A stretch of 64,000 nucleotides of DNA from Croceibacterium atlanticum (lineage in GTDB: Bacteria > Pseudomonadota > Alphaproteobacteria > Sphingomonadales > Sphingomonadaceae): contig NZ_CP011452.2 in the NCBI RefSeq assembly GCF_001008165.2, positions 1,612,001-1,676,000 on the forward strand, read 5' to 3'. Below the pieces are notes generated by a model. It ran no database searches and had not been told where the DNA came from. It saw only the letters and a program-made list of their open reading frames with translations. This document shows positions 8,388-16,487 of the stretch, in pieces. The position numbers and the translations under genes are program-made. The first letter of the stretch is position 1; each line of letters starts with the position of its first letter.

Positions 8388-8394
8388 AGGATCG

Positions 8395-9435
8395 ATGACC
8401 TATCTCCGCACAGCCTGGTACATGGCCGGATGGTCGCAAGAGCTTGGCGAGGCCGGCTTCACGCGTGAAATCCGCGGCCGCCGGATTTATTTCTACCGGC
8501 TGGAGAACGGAGATCCTGCCGCGATTACGGATCGCTGCCCGCACCGCTTCGCGCCACTCTCGCTCGGCACGCGGGATGGGGATACGCTGATCTGCCCCTA
8601 TCACGGGCTGGGTTTCGGCCCCGATGGCAAGTGCAACCGCAATCCCTTTTCAGACCGTATTCCGGCCGCAGCATCCATTCCCACCTTTGCGGTCCTGGAA
8701 AATGACGGGATTATCTGGCTCTGGGGAGGCGATCGGGAAAGCGCCGATCCAGACCTGATTCCAGACTTTTCCTTCGTCCCTGACAGGCCGGGCTGGCGTA
8801 CCATCACCGGGTACACCCTAATGGATGCGAATTACGAATATGGGACCGACAACCTGCTCGATCTCAGCCATATAGAATTTGTGCACAAAGGCAGTTTTGC
8901 CGGCCAGGGGGTAATCTTCGCGGGCGAACATTCCGTGCGTCAGGATGGCAACACGCTGCATTCCAACTGGTGGATGCCGGGGATTCCGCCCCCCTCCGTG
9001 GCGCGATCCGCCTTTCCCGAGGATGCCGTGGTCGATCATTGGCTGGAAATGCGCTGGGATGCGCCGGCTTCAATGCGCCTGAATATCGGCGTGTGCCCGC
9101 ATGGCGCAGGACGCGACGCCGGGTTCGAACTGCCGCAGGCGCATATACTGACACCCGCCAATGATCATCAGACCCATTATTTCTGGTCATCCAGCCGCCC
9201 GAACGACACAGATGATACGGCGCTGGATGCGGCACTTCATGCCATGTTCCGCCAGGCATTCGATGAAGAGGACAAACCCATCATCGAAGCTGCCTATGCC
9301 AATGTGAAAGCCAATCTGGAATCGGGTGGCAGTTTCTGGTCGGAAAAACCACTATCGCTGGGAATTGATCAGGGTGGCACGCGCGCCCGGCGGCTGTTGG
9401 AAAAACTGATTGCGCAGGAAAGCGCGGCCAGCTGA
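8395..9435 (+). CDS. Rieske non-heme iron oxygenase, alpha subunit (VanA/demethylase-like)
   Basis: A 346-residue aromatic-ring-hydroxylating or O-demethylating oxygenase. The Rieske [2Fe-2S] ligands are Cys48 and His50 (CPH) with Cys67 and His70 (CPYH); the mononuclear iron site is Asp156/His159/His164 in DLSHIEFVH. The size and the early Rieske domain resemble vanillate demethylase VanA and related single-component alpha subunits rather than large dioxygenases. ATG 8395 has AGGAGG four bases upstream; a GTG at 8374 lies inside the operator and is rejected. No reductase gene (vanB-like) is adjacent, so electrons must come from elsewhere. Probably regulated by the upstream TetR protein. Confidence 0.88.
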   Translation: MTYLRTAWYMAGWSQELGEAGFTREIRGRRIYFYRLENGDPAAITDRCPHRFAPLSLGTRDGDTLICPYHGLGFGPDGKCNRNPFSDRIPAAASIPTFAVLENDGIIWLWGGDRESADPDLIPDFSFVPDRPGWRTITGYTLMDANYEYGTDNLLDLSHIEFVHKGSFAGQGVIFAGEHSVRQDGNTLHSNWWMPGIPPPSVARSAFPEDAVVDHWLEMRWDAPASMRLNIGVCPHGAGRDAGFELPQAHILTPANDHQTHYFWSSSRPNDTDDTALDAALHAMFRQAFDEEDKPIIEAAYANVKANLESGGSFWSEKPLSLGIDQGGTRARRLLEKLIAQESAAS

Positions 9436-9445
9436 CCTCCGGGAT

Positions 9446-9619
9446 CATTGACCAGTCATTGACCAGACGCGCCATCTGCCGGCACCCGCTTTCCTACATG
9501 ATCCGGACCATGCCAGACAGGCGCGATGCTCCAATCGTGCCCGCCTGCGCTACCCCCTTGTAAAGGCGCGCATAATCGCTGCGGGAATTATCGATCAGGA
9601 CAGTGTTCCAAGTGTTCCA
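9446..9619. repeat. Short tandem direct repeats between convergent genes
   Basis: CATTGACCAG occurs twice, at 9446-9455 and 9457-9466, and AGTGTTCCA twice back to back at 9602-9610 and 9611-9619. They fall in the 219-bp 3' space between the convergent Rieske and FAD oxidoreductase genes. No gene is evident in this space. Confidence 0.35.
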
Positions 9620-9654
9620 GGCGATCGCCAAAAACCCTTGCGATCAGGGGCGGA

Positions 9655-11136
9655 TCATTGGGCCGCCACTTCCTCGGCCGCACCGGCGGCGGCCACTTCG
9701 ATGTCGTCAGAAAGATGCGCGCCCTGTTCGCGCAATATGCCGCGGATTTCTCCCACATCGACATGGCGCGGCTGCACCCCGCGATTGGCCGCCACCGCCG
9801 CCGCGGCGCCTGCCGCATGGCCGGTCAGCCAGCATTGCGGGATTTCGCGCATGAAGCCGTGGCTGTTCGCATCGCAGGAGACGTGCCGCCCGCCGACCAG
9901 CAGCCCATCGAGCTGGCGCGGGACAATCGCGCCATAGGGGACGGAAACGACCGGGAATTTCGGGCTGATCGACGGGCTGATGCCCACCTCGTCCGCCGCC
10001 GGCGTGCCCTTGCCCCAATTGCCGCGTTCGATCCGGCCGACCCCGGCCAGCCGCCGCGTATGCCGCACGCCCAGCTGGCTGGCGCTTTGCAGGCTGAACA
10101 CATGTTCAAAACCCGGCGCGTGGGTGCGGAAGAAGCGGCAATGCCCCTCCATCAAACGGTGGCTGCGGATTTCCACTTCCGTCATGTCGTCCACATCCAG
10201 CGCGGAAAGGCCCGATTGCCTTGGGCCCAGGAACAAGGCGATATCGGGGCGCCAGCTGACATAGGGTGTCTGGAAAAAGCCGAGTTCCTCGCGCCCGCGT
10301 TCCATGAATTGCCGCAGCTGGTCGGGATTGTGGACTTTCCAGTCGATCCAGCGGTCCATGTCGACCCCGCCCAGAACCCAGCCGGTATTCATGGAATGGT
10401 GGACATCGCCCTCTTCAATATCGGTATCGAATTCAGCACCCGCGCGGGCGAACATGTCGCCATCGCCGGTCGTATCCACCACGACCTTGGCCAGCAGCGC
10501 GTTGCGGCCCTGCTTGCTTTCAAAGATCACGCCCTTGGCCGCACCGTCTTCCACCAGCGGGCGCGCGGCCCAGGCGTGGAACACGATGCGCACACCGGCC
10601 TGCAACAGCATTTCCTGGTTGTTGAGCTTCATCCGTTCCGGATCGAGCGTGGGCGCCCATTGCACGATGCCGTGGAAAGCAGTGGTGCGCTGGCCCCAAT
10701 AGGCGGCCTTCGCCTCGTCCCTGGTTCCCCAATCCTCGCGCGGGGGGCCAGCCACCCCGTCAGCCGGCATACGGTCGATGAAATGACGGGCAAAGCCCTG
10801 GATCACGTGATTGCCTTCCCAATCCGTCATCCGGTCGATCCACATGACCAGACCGCCGGTGGAAAGCCCGCCCAGGCAATTATAGCGTTCGACCAGCGTT
10901 ACATCCGCGCCCGCCTTCGCCGCGGCCCATGCCGCCGCGCAGCCCGCCGGACCGCCGCCGATCACCGCGACATCGCATTGGTGATAGATATCGATATCGC
11001 GCGCATCCTCGCGCACTGTGCCCGCGCCATTGGGGGGTGGCAGGTTGCGGCCGGAGCTTTCGAACACGTCGGAACCGAGGAAGCGTTCTTCGCTGTGCCC
11101 CTCGATACGCTGCATTTTAGGTTTGTCGCCTGACAT
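9655..11136 (-). CDS. FAD-dependent oxidoreductase (FAD_oxidored family)
   Basis: A 493-residue flavoprotein with an N-terminal dinucleotide-binding fold (AVIGGGPAGCAAA around residues 57-69), then CLGGLSTGG and the later VVDTTGDGDMFARAG block, as in the FAD-dependent oxidoreductases grouped as PF12831. It is probably a dehydrogenase or reductase acting on an organic acid; the substrate is not known. The ATG at 11136 is fixed by GGAAGGAG seven bases upstream. The promoter carries the same TTAGC-N2-GCTAA operator and a similar leader to the MFS/dehydratase operon, so it probably belongs to the same pathway. Confidence 0.82.
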   Translation of the reverse strand: MSGDKPKMQRIEGHSEERFLGSDVFESSGRNLPPPNGAGTVREDARDIDIYHQCDVAVIGGGPAGCAAAWAAAKAGADVTLVERYNCLGGLSTGGLVMWIDRMTDWEGNHVIQGFARHFIDRMPADGVAGPPREDWGTRDEAKAAYWGQRTTAFHGIVQWAPTLDPERMKLNNQEMLLQAGVRIVFHAWAARPLVEDGAAKGVIFESKQGRNALLAKVVVDTTGDGDMFARAGAEFDTDIEEGDVHHSMNTGWVLGGVDMDRWIDWKVHNPDQLRQFMERGREELGFFQTPYVSWRPDIALFLGPRQSGLSALDVDDMTEVEIRSHRLMEGHCRFFRTHAPGFEHVFSLQSASQLGVRHTRRLAGVGRIERGNWGKGTPAADEVGISPSISPKFPVVSVPYGAIVPRQLDGLLVGGRHVSCDANSHGFMREIPQCWLTGHAAGAAAAVAANRGVQPRHVDVGEIRGILREQGAHLSDDIEVAAAGAAEEVAAQ

Positions 11137-11154
11137 GGCCGCTCCTTCCCAATC

Positions 11155-11170
11155 GATTAGCACGCTAATC
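11155..11170 (-). promoter_or_regulatory. Operator GATTAGC-N2-GCTAATC before the FAD oxidoreductase
   Basis: A perfect 7-bp inverted repeat around two bases. Read on the minus strand, its core TTAGCGTGCTAAT differs from the copy at 3633-3645 by one base, and both are followed by a TGGGAAG(A)GGA-like leader before the start codon. The spacing to the ATG is also nearly the same (about 27 nt from the centre). Confidence 0.6.
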
Positions 11171-11264
11171 TTTTGCCGTGCGCGGGGCAAGCGGGCCAGG
11201 ATTTTGAAAGAAGGCATATAGGGCGTTGCGCACCCCGTAACCTTAGGCTAGAGGCGCCCGCTCC

Positions 11265-11338
11265 GGCCCGATGGCGGAGTGGTGACGCAGCGGACTGCAA
11301 ATCCGTATACGCCGGTTCGATTCCGGCTCGGGCCTCCA
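11265..11338 (+). tRNA. tRNA-Cys (anticodon GCA)
   Basis: A 74-nt cloverleaf: 7-bp acceptor stem GGCCCGA/TCGGGCC, anticodon stem CGGA/TCCG with loop CTGCAAA (anticodon GCA at 11297-11299), T-arm GCCGGTTCGATTCCGGC and an encoded CCA end. Confidence 0.96.
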
Positions 11339-11390
11339 GATATTCCGGCCATTGCAGGCCGGCTGCAACGGTTCTATGGCCCGGTGCAGT

Positions 11391-11466
11391 GCCGCTTTAG
11401 CTCAGTTGGTAGAGCACATCATTCGTAATGATGGGGTCAGGTGTTCGAGTCACCTAAGCGGCACCA
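11391..11466 (+). tRNA. tRNA-Thr (anticodon CGT)
   Basis: A 76-nt cloverleaf: acceptor stem GCCGCTT/AAGCGGC, D-arm GCTCAGTTGGTAGAGC, anticodon stem CATCA/TGATG with loop TTCGTAA (anticodon CGT at 11424-11426), T-arm AGGTGTTCGAGTCACCT and an encoded CCA. It lies 52 nt after tRNA-Cys and may be co-transcribed with it. Confidence 0.96.
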
Positions 11467-11502
11467 TCTGTTTCCTACAGTTTCAGTTTCCTGCAGGTGC
11501 AG

Positions 11503-11525
11503 CCGCCTTCGCATGTCGAAGGCGG
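11503..11525. terminator. Hairpin between tRNA-Thr and the TonB receptor 3' end
   Basis: Perfect 9-bp arms CCGCCTTCG and CGAAGGCGG around a 5-nt loop, 15 nt past the stop of the leftward TonB receptor gene and 36 nt past tRNA-Thr. It has no strong T tract on either side, but its position suits a shared bidirectional terminator. Confidence 0.55.
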
Positions 11526-11540
11526 TCACTTTCCCCTGAT

Positions 11541-14500
11541 TCAGAAATCCGCCGTTGCGTTGATGAACAGGCGCCGCCCGAACAACGGATATTGCGATGC
11601 ATTGATGATCGGGCCGATCATCGGCACGGTATTGCCGTTAAGCACGGAAATGCGCGGCGGCGCGGTATCGAACAGATTGTTGACGCCGAAAGTGACGGAG
11701 AATCGGTCCTCGAACCGCTTGGTAAGAGAAAGATTGTGATAGAAAGTCGCCGGGGTCGTCAGATCCGGGCAATAAGTGCCGCGCAGCGGAGTGGTGATGC
11801 AGGGATCGCCGCCATTATTCGCTTCGAATTCGGCCTGGCTTGACGTGCCGCCGATCACATTCATGCCGTAGAACAGGCTGAACCCGGGCAGCGGCGTGGC
11901 CCAGTTCAGGCGGAAATCGCCCACCCATTCGGGGGAGCCGACTTCGCCATTGTCACTTTCCAGCGGTGATCCGGCAAACAGCTGGTAATTGTCGCGAATC
12001 TGCCAGGTCATGTCGGAGGAGAAGCTGACGGAACCGAAACGGCCCAGGTCCTGCTCCACCAGCAGCGAGGCATCCAGCCCGCGATTTTCCTGCCGGGCGA
12101 TATTGACGTAGCTGTTGACCACTTCCCCGATCGCATAGGGCGCGCCGGGCTGCCCGCGGGAAAAGAGCGAACAGAGCGGATCATTGGGGACGTCATCGGA
12201 GGCATAGCAGCCTTCAACGATATTGCGCACGCCGCGGCGGGCAATCTCGCCCTTCACGTCGATATCGAAATAATCCACGGCGAGCCGGAGCCGGGTGGCC
12301 CCAAGATCAGGGGTAAGCACGAAGCCGACGACCTTGGCAGTGGAGGTTTCCGCCTTCAGCTGGCCCAGCCCGCCCCGCGCGACCGAAGTCACCTGTACGC
12401 TCTGATCGGCATAATCGCCCGGCACACCGGCGGCGGCGCAATTATCCGCCACCCGCTGGGAAATACCGCCAAAGGCCAGGTTGGGTGCCCACAGGAAGCA
12501 GGGATCGACCTGCCGCTGATCGAGGAAGCCCGTTTCATCGGCCAGGAATTGTTCGAACAATGCAGGCGCGCGGAACGATGTGCCATAGCTTGCCCGCAGC
12601 CGCAGCCATGGCGTGACCGCCCAGTTCGCGCCCAGCTTGTAGGTCCAGTTGCCATTATCGGAATCGCGCGCACCATCGGAAGCGCGGATCGCAGTCACGC
12701 TGGTGCGGCGCACGGCGCCGGTCAGCACCAGTTCTTCAGCCAGCGGCATGTCCGCAAGAACGGGCACGGAAATTTCTCCGAAAAATTCGGAGGTCACGCT
12801 CTTGCCCGCAGTAATACCGGCGGCCGTGCTGCCCCAGGCATTGCCCGCAAGGGTGATATCGCCGGGGCGATCGTTTATCCGGTCCTTCCGCACAGTCGCG
12901 CCCGCCGCCAGGGCGAGAGGACCGGCCGGCAGATCCACCACCGTGCCGTTCAGCGAAAACTCGCCAGCCAGTTGAGTGTAGAGCGTGCGCCCGTCCTCCC
13001 AGTCGAACAGGAAACCAACCTGTTCCGCCGTCAGATCGCCAGCCAGGAAATAAGGATCCGTCCAGGGCAGGTCGATACAGGGTCGGCCGGAAATCGGCGT
13101 TACGGCGCCGACACAGGATGCCATCTGGTTTTCGCTGGTGAGCAGGGCATCTTCGAGGATGCGTTCGTTACGATAATGGCCGATATTGCGGCTGTACTGG
13201 CCGTGGATCTGCCAGCTCCATCCCGGCGCCGCCACGAAATCACCGCGCAATCCGGCTACTCCGCGATAATATTCGACTTCCTGAGAGCTGTCATCGTGGT
13301 CGGTGATGCCGGTGGGGCTCAGCAGATTAAGCCCGGTAAAGCCCCCGCCCCAATAGTTGAACGCATTGCCCGCGCCCATGCCAAAGGGATCGCCGGTCGG
13401 GCCGTAGGTCCAGAACTGCCGCCAGCCATTCTGATAGGTCTTGCGGCGATTGAACAGGAATTCACCGAACAGTTCCGCATTATCCGTGATGTCATAGGCA
13501 CCATCGGCATAGACTGAATAAAGTTCTGTCTCCGGGATGACGGTCTGTTCTTCCATATAGGGGTGGAACAGGTTTTCGACCGCAGTGGATTGCTGGTCAT
13601 AGGCAACCGGATACCAGCCCGCCGGGGCGCCGAAATCGCCCGGAAAAGCGGGCGCGCCGAAGGCCGGCAGGCCAAGATCCTGCCCCGGATACTGATATTG
13701 CAGCAACACCGGTCCGCCGCCGATGGAAGTATCTGTGCCATCGTCCAGCTGAAGATTGTCGCTGGAATTGAATACCCAGACATGCCCCCAGGCATTGCCT
13801 TCGCACATATATTCGCCAGTGCGCGGATCCACCAGATCGGCACGGCTTCCATCCGGCCGGAACGTGTATGCCTCCGCACAGGAGAGATAGCTGCGATCGC
13901 CCCGCGCCAGTTCGTTAACATGCGCATAGTCGCCGGCAATGGTCAGATGGCCGCGATCGAAAATCTTGCCCCAGATCGCGCTCACCCGATATTGTTCGCC
14001 ACCTGCCTCGGTCGGGACATTGGCGTTGACGGCCAGTTGCAGCCCGTCCGTATCCTGCCTGGTCACGATATTGACCACGCCCGCAATCGCATCCGATCCA
14101 TAGACGGAAGAGGCGCCGGTTTTCAGAACCTGAACATTATTGACGATCGACATCGGCAAGGCGTTGAGATCGAAGGAAGATACCGCGCCGCGCGTTCCCG
14201 CCGGGCCAAGCCGCCGCCCATTGAGCAGAACCAGTGTGCGATTGGCACCGAGCCCGCGCAGATCGACGGTTTGGGCGCCCTCCCCGCCATTGGTAACGAA
14301 GTTGGAGGAAATGGCGGATGTGATCTGGGTCGACCCCGCTGCCATCGGCGCGCTTTGCAGCGTCGCGGCGATATCGAACCTGCCTTCGCGCTTGGCCAGG
14401 TCAGGATCGATCACGGTCACGGGATCGGCGCTGTTATAAGTCGTCACCTTGGCGATGCGCGTGCCCGTGACGACGATGACATCCCCCGCATCCGCGCCAT

Positions 14501-14597
14501 TGTCCTGTGACATGGCCGGCGCGGCATTACCCATCGCGATACCCGCAAATGCGACACCACATGCCAGCTTGCCGACCGAAAAACGCCTCGTCTTCAT
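11541..14597 (-). CDS. TonB-dependent outer membrane receptor
   Basis: A 1018-residue outer membrane receptor: signal peptide at residues 1-30 (ending AAPAMSQ), TonB box-like DVIVVTGTRI near residues 38-47, plug domain containing VDLRGLGANRTLVLLNGRR and GASSVYGSDAIAGVVNI, then a 22-strand barrel ending LFGRRLFINATADF, with the C-terminal aromatic residue usual for Bam targeting. The RGLGANRTLVLLNGRR type is the large, multiply duplicated sphingomonad class that imports organic substrates as well as siderophores, so the ligand is not predictable. ATG 14597 (AAGGATT upstream) is chosen over the ORF start at 14648, since it begins the signal peptide MKTRRFSVGK. Confidence 0.93.
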   Translation of the reverse strand: MKTRRFSVGKLACGVAFAGIAMGNAAPAMSQDNGADAGDVIVVTGTRIAKVTTYNSADPVTVIDPDLAKREGRFDIAATLQSAPMAAGSTQITSAISSNFVTNGGEGAQTVDLRGLGANRTLVLLNGRRLGPAGTRGAVSSFDLNALPMSIVNNVQVLKTGASSVYGSDAIAGVVNIVTRQDTDGLQLAVNANVPTEAGGEQYRVSAIWGKIFDRGHLTIAGDYAHVNELARGDRSYLSCAEAYTFRPDGSRADLVDPRTGEYMCEGNAWGHVWVFNSSDNLQLDDGTDTSIGGGPVLLQYQYPGQDLGLPAFGAPAFPGDFGAPAGWYPVAYDQQSTAVENLFHPYMEEQTVIPETELYSVYADGAYDITDNAELFGEFLFNRRKTYQNGWRQFWTYGPTGDPFGMGAGNAFNYWGGGFTGLNLLSPTGITDHDDSSQEVEYYRGVAGLRGDFVAAPGWSWQIHGQYSRNIGHYRNERILEDALLTSENQMASCVGAVTPISGRPCIDLPWTDPYFLAGDLTAEQVGFLFDWEDGRTLYTQLAGEFSLNGTVVDLPAGPLALAAGATVRKDRINDRPGDITLAGNAWGSTAAGITAGKSVTSEFFGEISVPVLADMPLAEELVLTGAVRRTSVTAIRASDGARDSDNGNWTYKLGANWAVTPWLRLRASYGTSFRAPALFEQFLADETGFLDQRQVDPCFLWAPNLAFGGISQRVADNCAAAGVPGDYADQSVQVTSVARGGLGQLKAETSTAKVVGFVLTPDLGATRLRLAVDYFDIDVKGEIARRGVRNIVEGCYASDDVPNDPLCSLFSRGQPGAPYAIGEVVNSYVNIARQENRGLDASLLVEQDLGRFGSVSFSSDMTWQIRDNYQLFAGSPLESDNGEVGSPEWVGDFRLNWATPLPGFSLFYGMNVIGGTSSQAEFEANNGGDPCITTPLRGTYCPDLTTPATFYHNLSLTKRFEDRFSVTFGVNNLFDTAPPRISVLNGNTVPMIGPIINASQYPLFGRRLFINATADF

Positions 14598-14792
14598 GAT
14601 AATCCTTACTCGCCTGGCGGCGGCAGGATGCTCAGGGGCGCCCGCCATGCCGCTTTGGCATGGCTGATATTCCTGTCTGGCTAAGAAAAGATTTACAGCT
14701 TCTTCACCATGCCCGGCATTATTTCATAAGGAGATCGCACTGCGCCGAACCGATGCAGGAAAGCCCCTGTTTCCGGAGCCCCAACCGGGCGT

Positions 14793-15239
14793 TCAAGGCG
14801 AAAGTGTTTTACAAGAAGCATCTTCCATCGCGGATGAGATCTTTTTCAGCATTTCAAGAAAATGCTCTCTCTCCTTGTCATCCAGAACGCCGAAGGTCTG
14901 CTCTATGACCTGACGGCGCAATGGCTCCGTCAATTTGACCGCTTCCAGCCCTTTCTGGGTGATGCGGACCAGTTTCGCCCGCCGGTCCGTGGCGTCGGGT
15001 GTCCGCTCGACATAGCCATCCCGTTCGAGCCCGTCGATCGCCTCCGTCACGGTCCGTGGAGACTGGCTGAAGAACTCGGCGATTTCGGTGCCACGCAGCG
15101 GGCCACGCTTCTGCAGGCAGATAAGCAGCTTCGTCCGGGCAAAGGACACGCCCGCTCCACCCAATTGCCTGTCCAGCGTCCGGGTCAGGCGCAGATAGAC
15201 TTCGGCATAGGCGGATATCAGCGGTTCAAGTTCTGACAT
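14793..15239 (-). CDS. MarR-family transcriptional regulator
   Basis: A 148-residue winged-helix regulator: RTKLLICLQKRGPLRGTEIAEFF and SPRTVTEAIDGLERDGYVER form the recognition region, and the wing carries DATDRRAKLVRIT (about residues 82-94). The ATG at 15239 gives the usual MarR length; upstream in-frame codons would extend into the intergenic palindromes. It is divergent from the emrA-emrB-outer membrane factor operon over 90 bp, so it almost certainly represses that operon and itself, as MarR/EmrR proteins do. Confidence 0.9.
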   Translation of the reverse strand: MSELEPLISAYAEVYLRLTRTLDRQLGGAGVSFARTKLLICLQKRGPLRGTEIAEFFSQSPRTVTEAIDGLERDGYVERTPDATDRRAKLVRITQKGLEAVKLTEPLRRQVIEQTFGVLDDKEREHFLEMLKKISSAMEDASCKTLSP

Positions 15240-15240
15240 A

Positions 15241-15273
15241 TTGAGGGCCCTCAACATATGGTATTGCCATATG
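15241..15273. promoter_or_regulatory. Two adjacent palindromes in the marR-emrA divergent promoter
   Basis: TTGAGGGCCCTCAA (15241-15254) is a perfect 14-bp palindrome, immediately followed by CATATGG (15255-15261) and CCATATG (15267-15273), a 7-bp inverted repeat with a 5-nt spacer. Both lie between the two divergent start codons, where a MarR dimer would be expected to bind. Confidence 0.55.
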
Positions 15274-15329
15274 CTGCAATTGCGAGCAACTGGCAAAACA
15301 AATGCGAATCGTGCGAAGGATGACGGCCT

Positions 15330-16487
15330 TTGACTGAGGAAACGACCGCCCGGCCCGAAGCCGGAGAGCCCGCCCCCGCAGAAGAAGCGAAAACCTCTCC
15401 GCTGAAACGCAAGGGCGTACGGCGTGCGCTGCTGATCGGCGGGATAGTGATCCTGATCCTGCTTGGCCTGTGGTTCGTCCGCTATTGGACAGTAGGCCGA
15501 TATCTGGAAAGCACGGACGATGCCTATGTGCAGGCGGACGCGGTCGTGGTTTCTCCCAAGATCGGCGGCTATGTCGAAGAAATAATGGTCGCGGAAAACC
15601 AGCAGGTCGAAGCAGGCGATCCGCTGTTCCGCATCGATGCGCGCGATTATCGTTCGCGCGTGGCGCAAGCGCAGGCGCAGATCGACATGGCGGAAGCCAA
15701 CGCAGCCGGCCTGCGCGCCCAGATTGCCGAACAAAGGGCAGCAGTGGATCGCGCCACCGCCCAGCTGGCCTCTGCACGCAGTGAGCTGAAACTGGCACGG
15801 GACGAAGTGCGGCGTTACACGCCCCTGGCCGAAAGCGGCGCGGAATCGCGCCAGACACTCGCCACCAGACAGACCGATCTGGAACGCGCGGAAGCGGCCG
15901 TTGCCGCCGCGCGGGCAGAACTGGACAGCGCCCGCCGCCGTGTCGCCAGCCTGGAAGCGCAGGTGGGGCAGGCACGGGCGCAGGCTGAAGGCGGCGAAGC
16001 GCAGCGCGAAGCCGCGAATGTCGATCTCGGCTCCACCACGGTGCAGGCCAGCATCTCGGGCCGCATCGGCAACAAGACCGTGCAACTGGGCCAGTTTGTG
16101 CAGCCGGGCACGCGAACCATGTCCATCGTTCCGACGCAGCAGCTCTATGTGACGGCCAATTTCAAGGAAACGCAGCTGGGCCTGATGCGCGTGGGCCAGC
16201 CCGTAACGCTGGAGGTTGACGCCTTCAGCGGCGTGGAAATCGAAGGCCGGGTGGAAAGCTTCGCCCCCGGCACCGGCGCGCAATTTTCCCTCCTTCCGCC
16301 AGAAAACGCGACGGGGAATTTCACCAAGATCGTGCAGCGCGTGCCAGTGCGCATTTCCATCGACGCCACGCCCGAAATCCTGGCCCGGCTGGTCCCCGGC
16401 ATGTCGGTGGAAGTCACGGTGAACACGCGTTCCGCGGCCGGATCGCTCGACCAGATGACGGAGGCCCGGGGAGAGGGCGCTGACTGA
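15330..16487 (+). CDS. emrA: EmrA/HlyD-type membrane fusion protein
   Basis: A 385-residue periplasmic adaptor: cytoplasmic N-tail, one transmembrane helix (about residues 33-52), the STDDAYVQADAVVVSPKIGGYV lipoyl half-motif after it, a long alpha-helical hairpin rich in Ala, Glu and Arg, then the second lipoyl and beta-barrel region (GRIGNKTVQLGQFVQPG). It links the inner membrane pump to the outer membrane factor. No ATG fits; TTG at 15330 with AAGGA nine bases upstream is the most likely start, as the ATG at 15320 is closed after five codons. The stop overlaps the emrB start (TGATG). Confidence 0.9.
   Translation: MTEETTARPEAGEPAPAEEAKTSPLKRKGVRRALLIGGIVILILLGLWFVRYWTVGRYLESTDDAYVQADAVVVSPKIGGYVEEIMVAENQQVEAGDPLFRIDARDYRSRVAQAQAQIDMAEANAAGLRAQIAEQRAAVDRATAQLASARSELKLARDEVRRYTPLAESGAESRQTLATRQTDLERAEAAVAAARAELDSARRRVASLEAQVGQARAQAEGGEAQREAANVDLGSTTVQASISGRIGNKTVQLGQFVQPGTRTMSIVPTQQLYVTANFKETQLGLMRVGQPVTLEVDAFSGVEIEGRVESFAPGTGAQFSLLPPENATGNFTKIVQRVPVRISIDATPEILARLVPGMSVEVTVNTRSAAGSLDQMTEARGEGAD

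Noticed and set aside
9526-11133. Long plus-strand frame opposite the FAD oxidoreductase
   Set aside because: The minus-strand product has a complete FAD fold and ribosome binding site; this frame is a shadow.
12549-13517. Plus-strand frame within the TonB receptor gene
   Set aside because: No ribosome binding site or family resemblance; the receptor on the other strand is certain.
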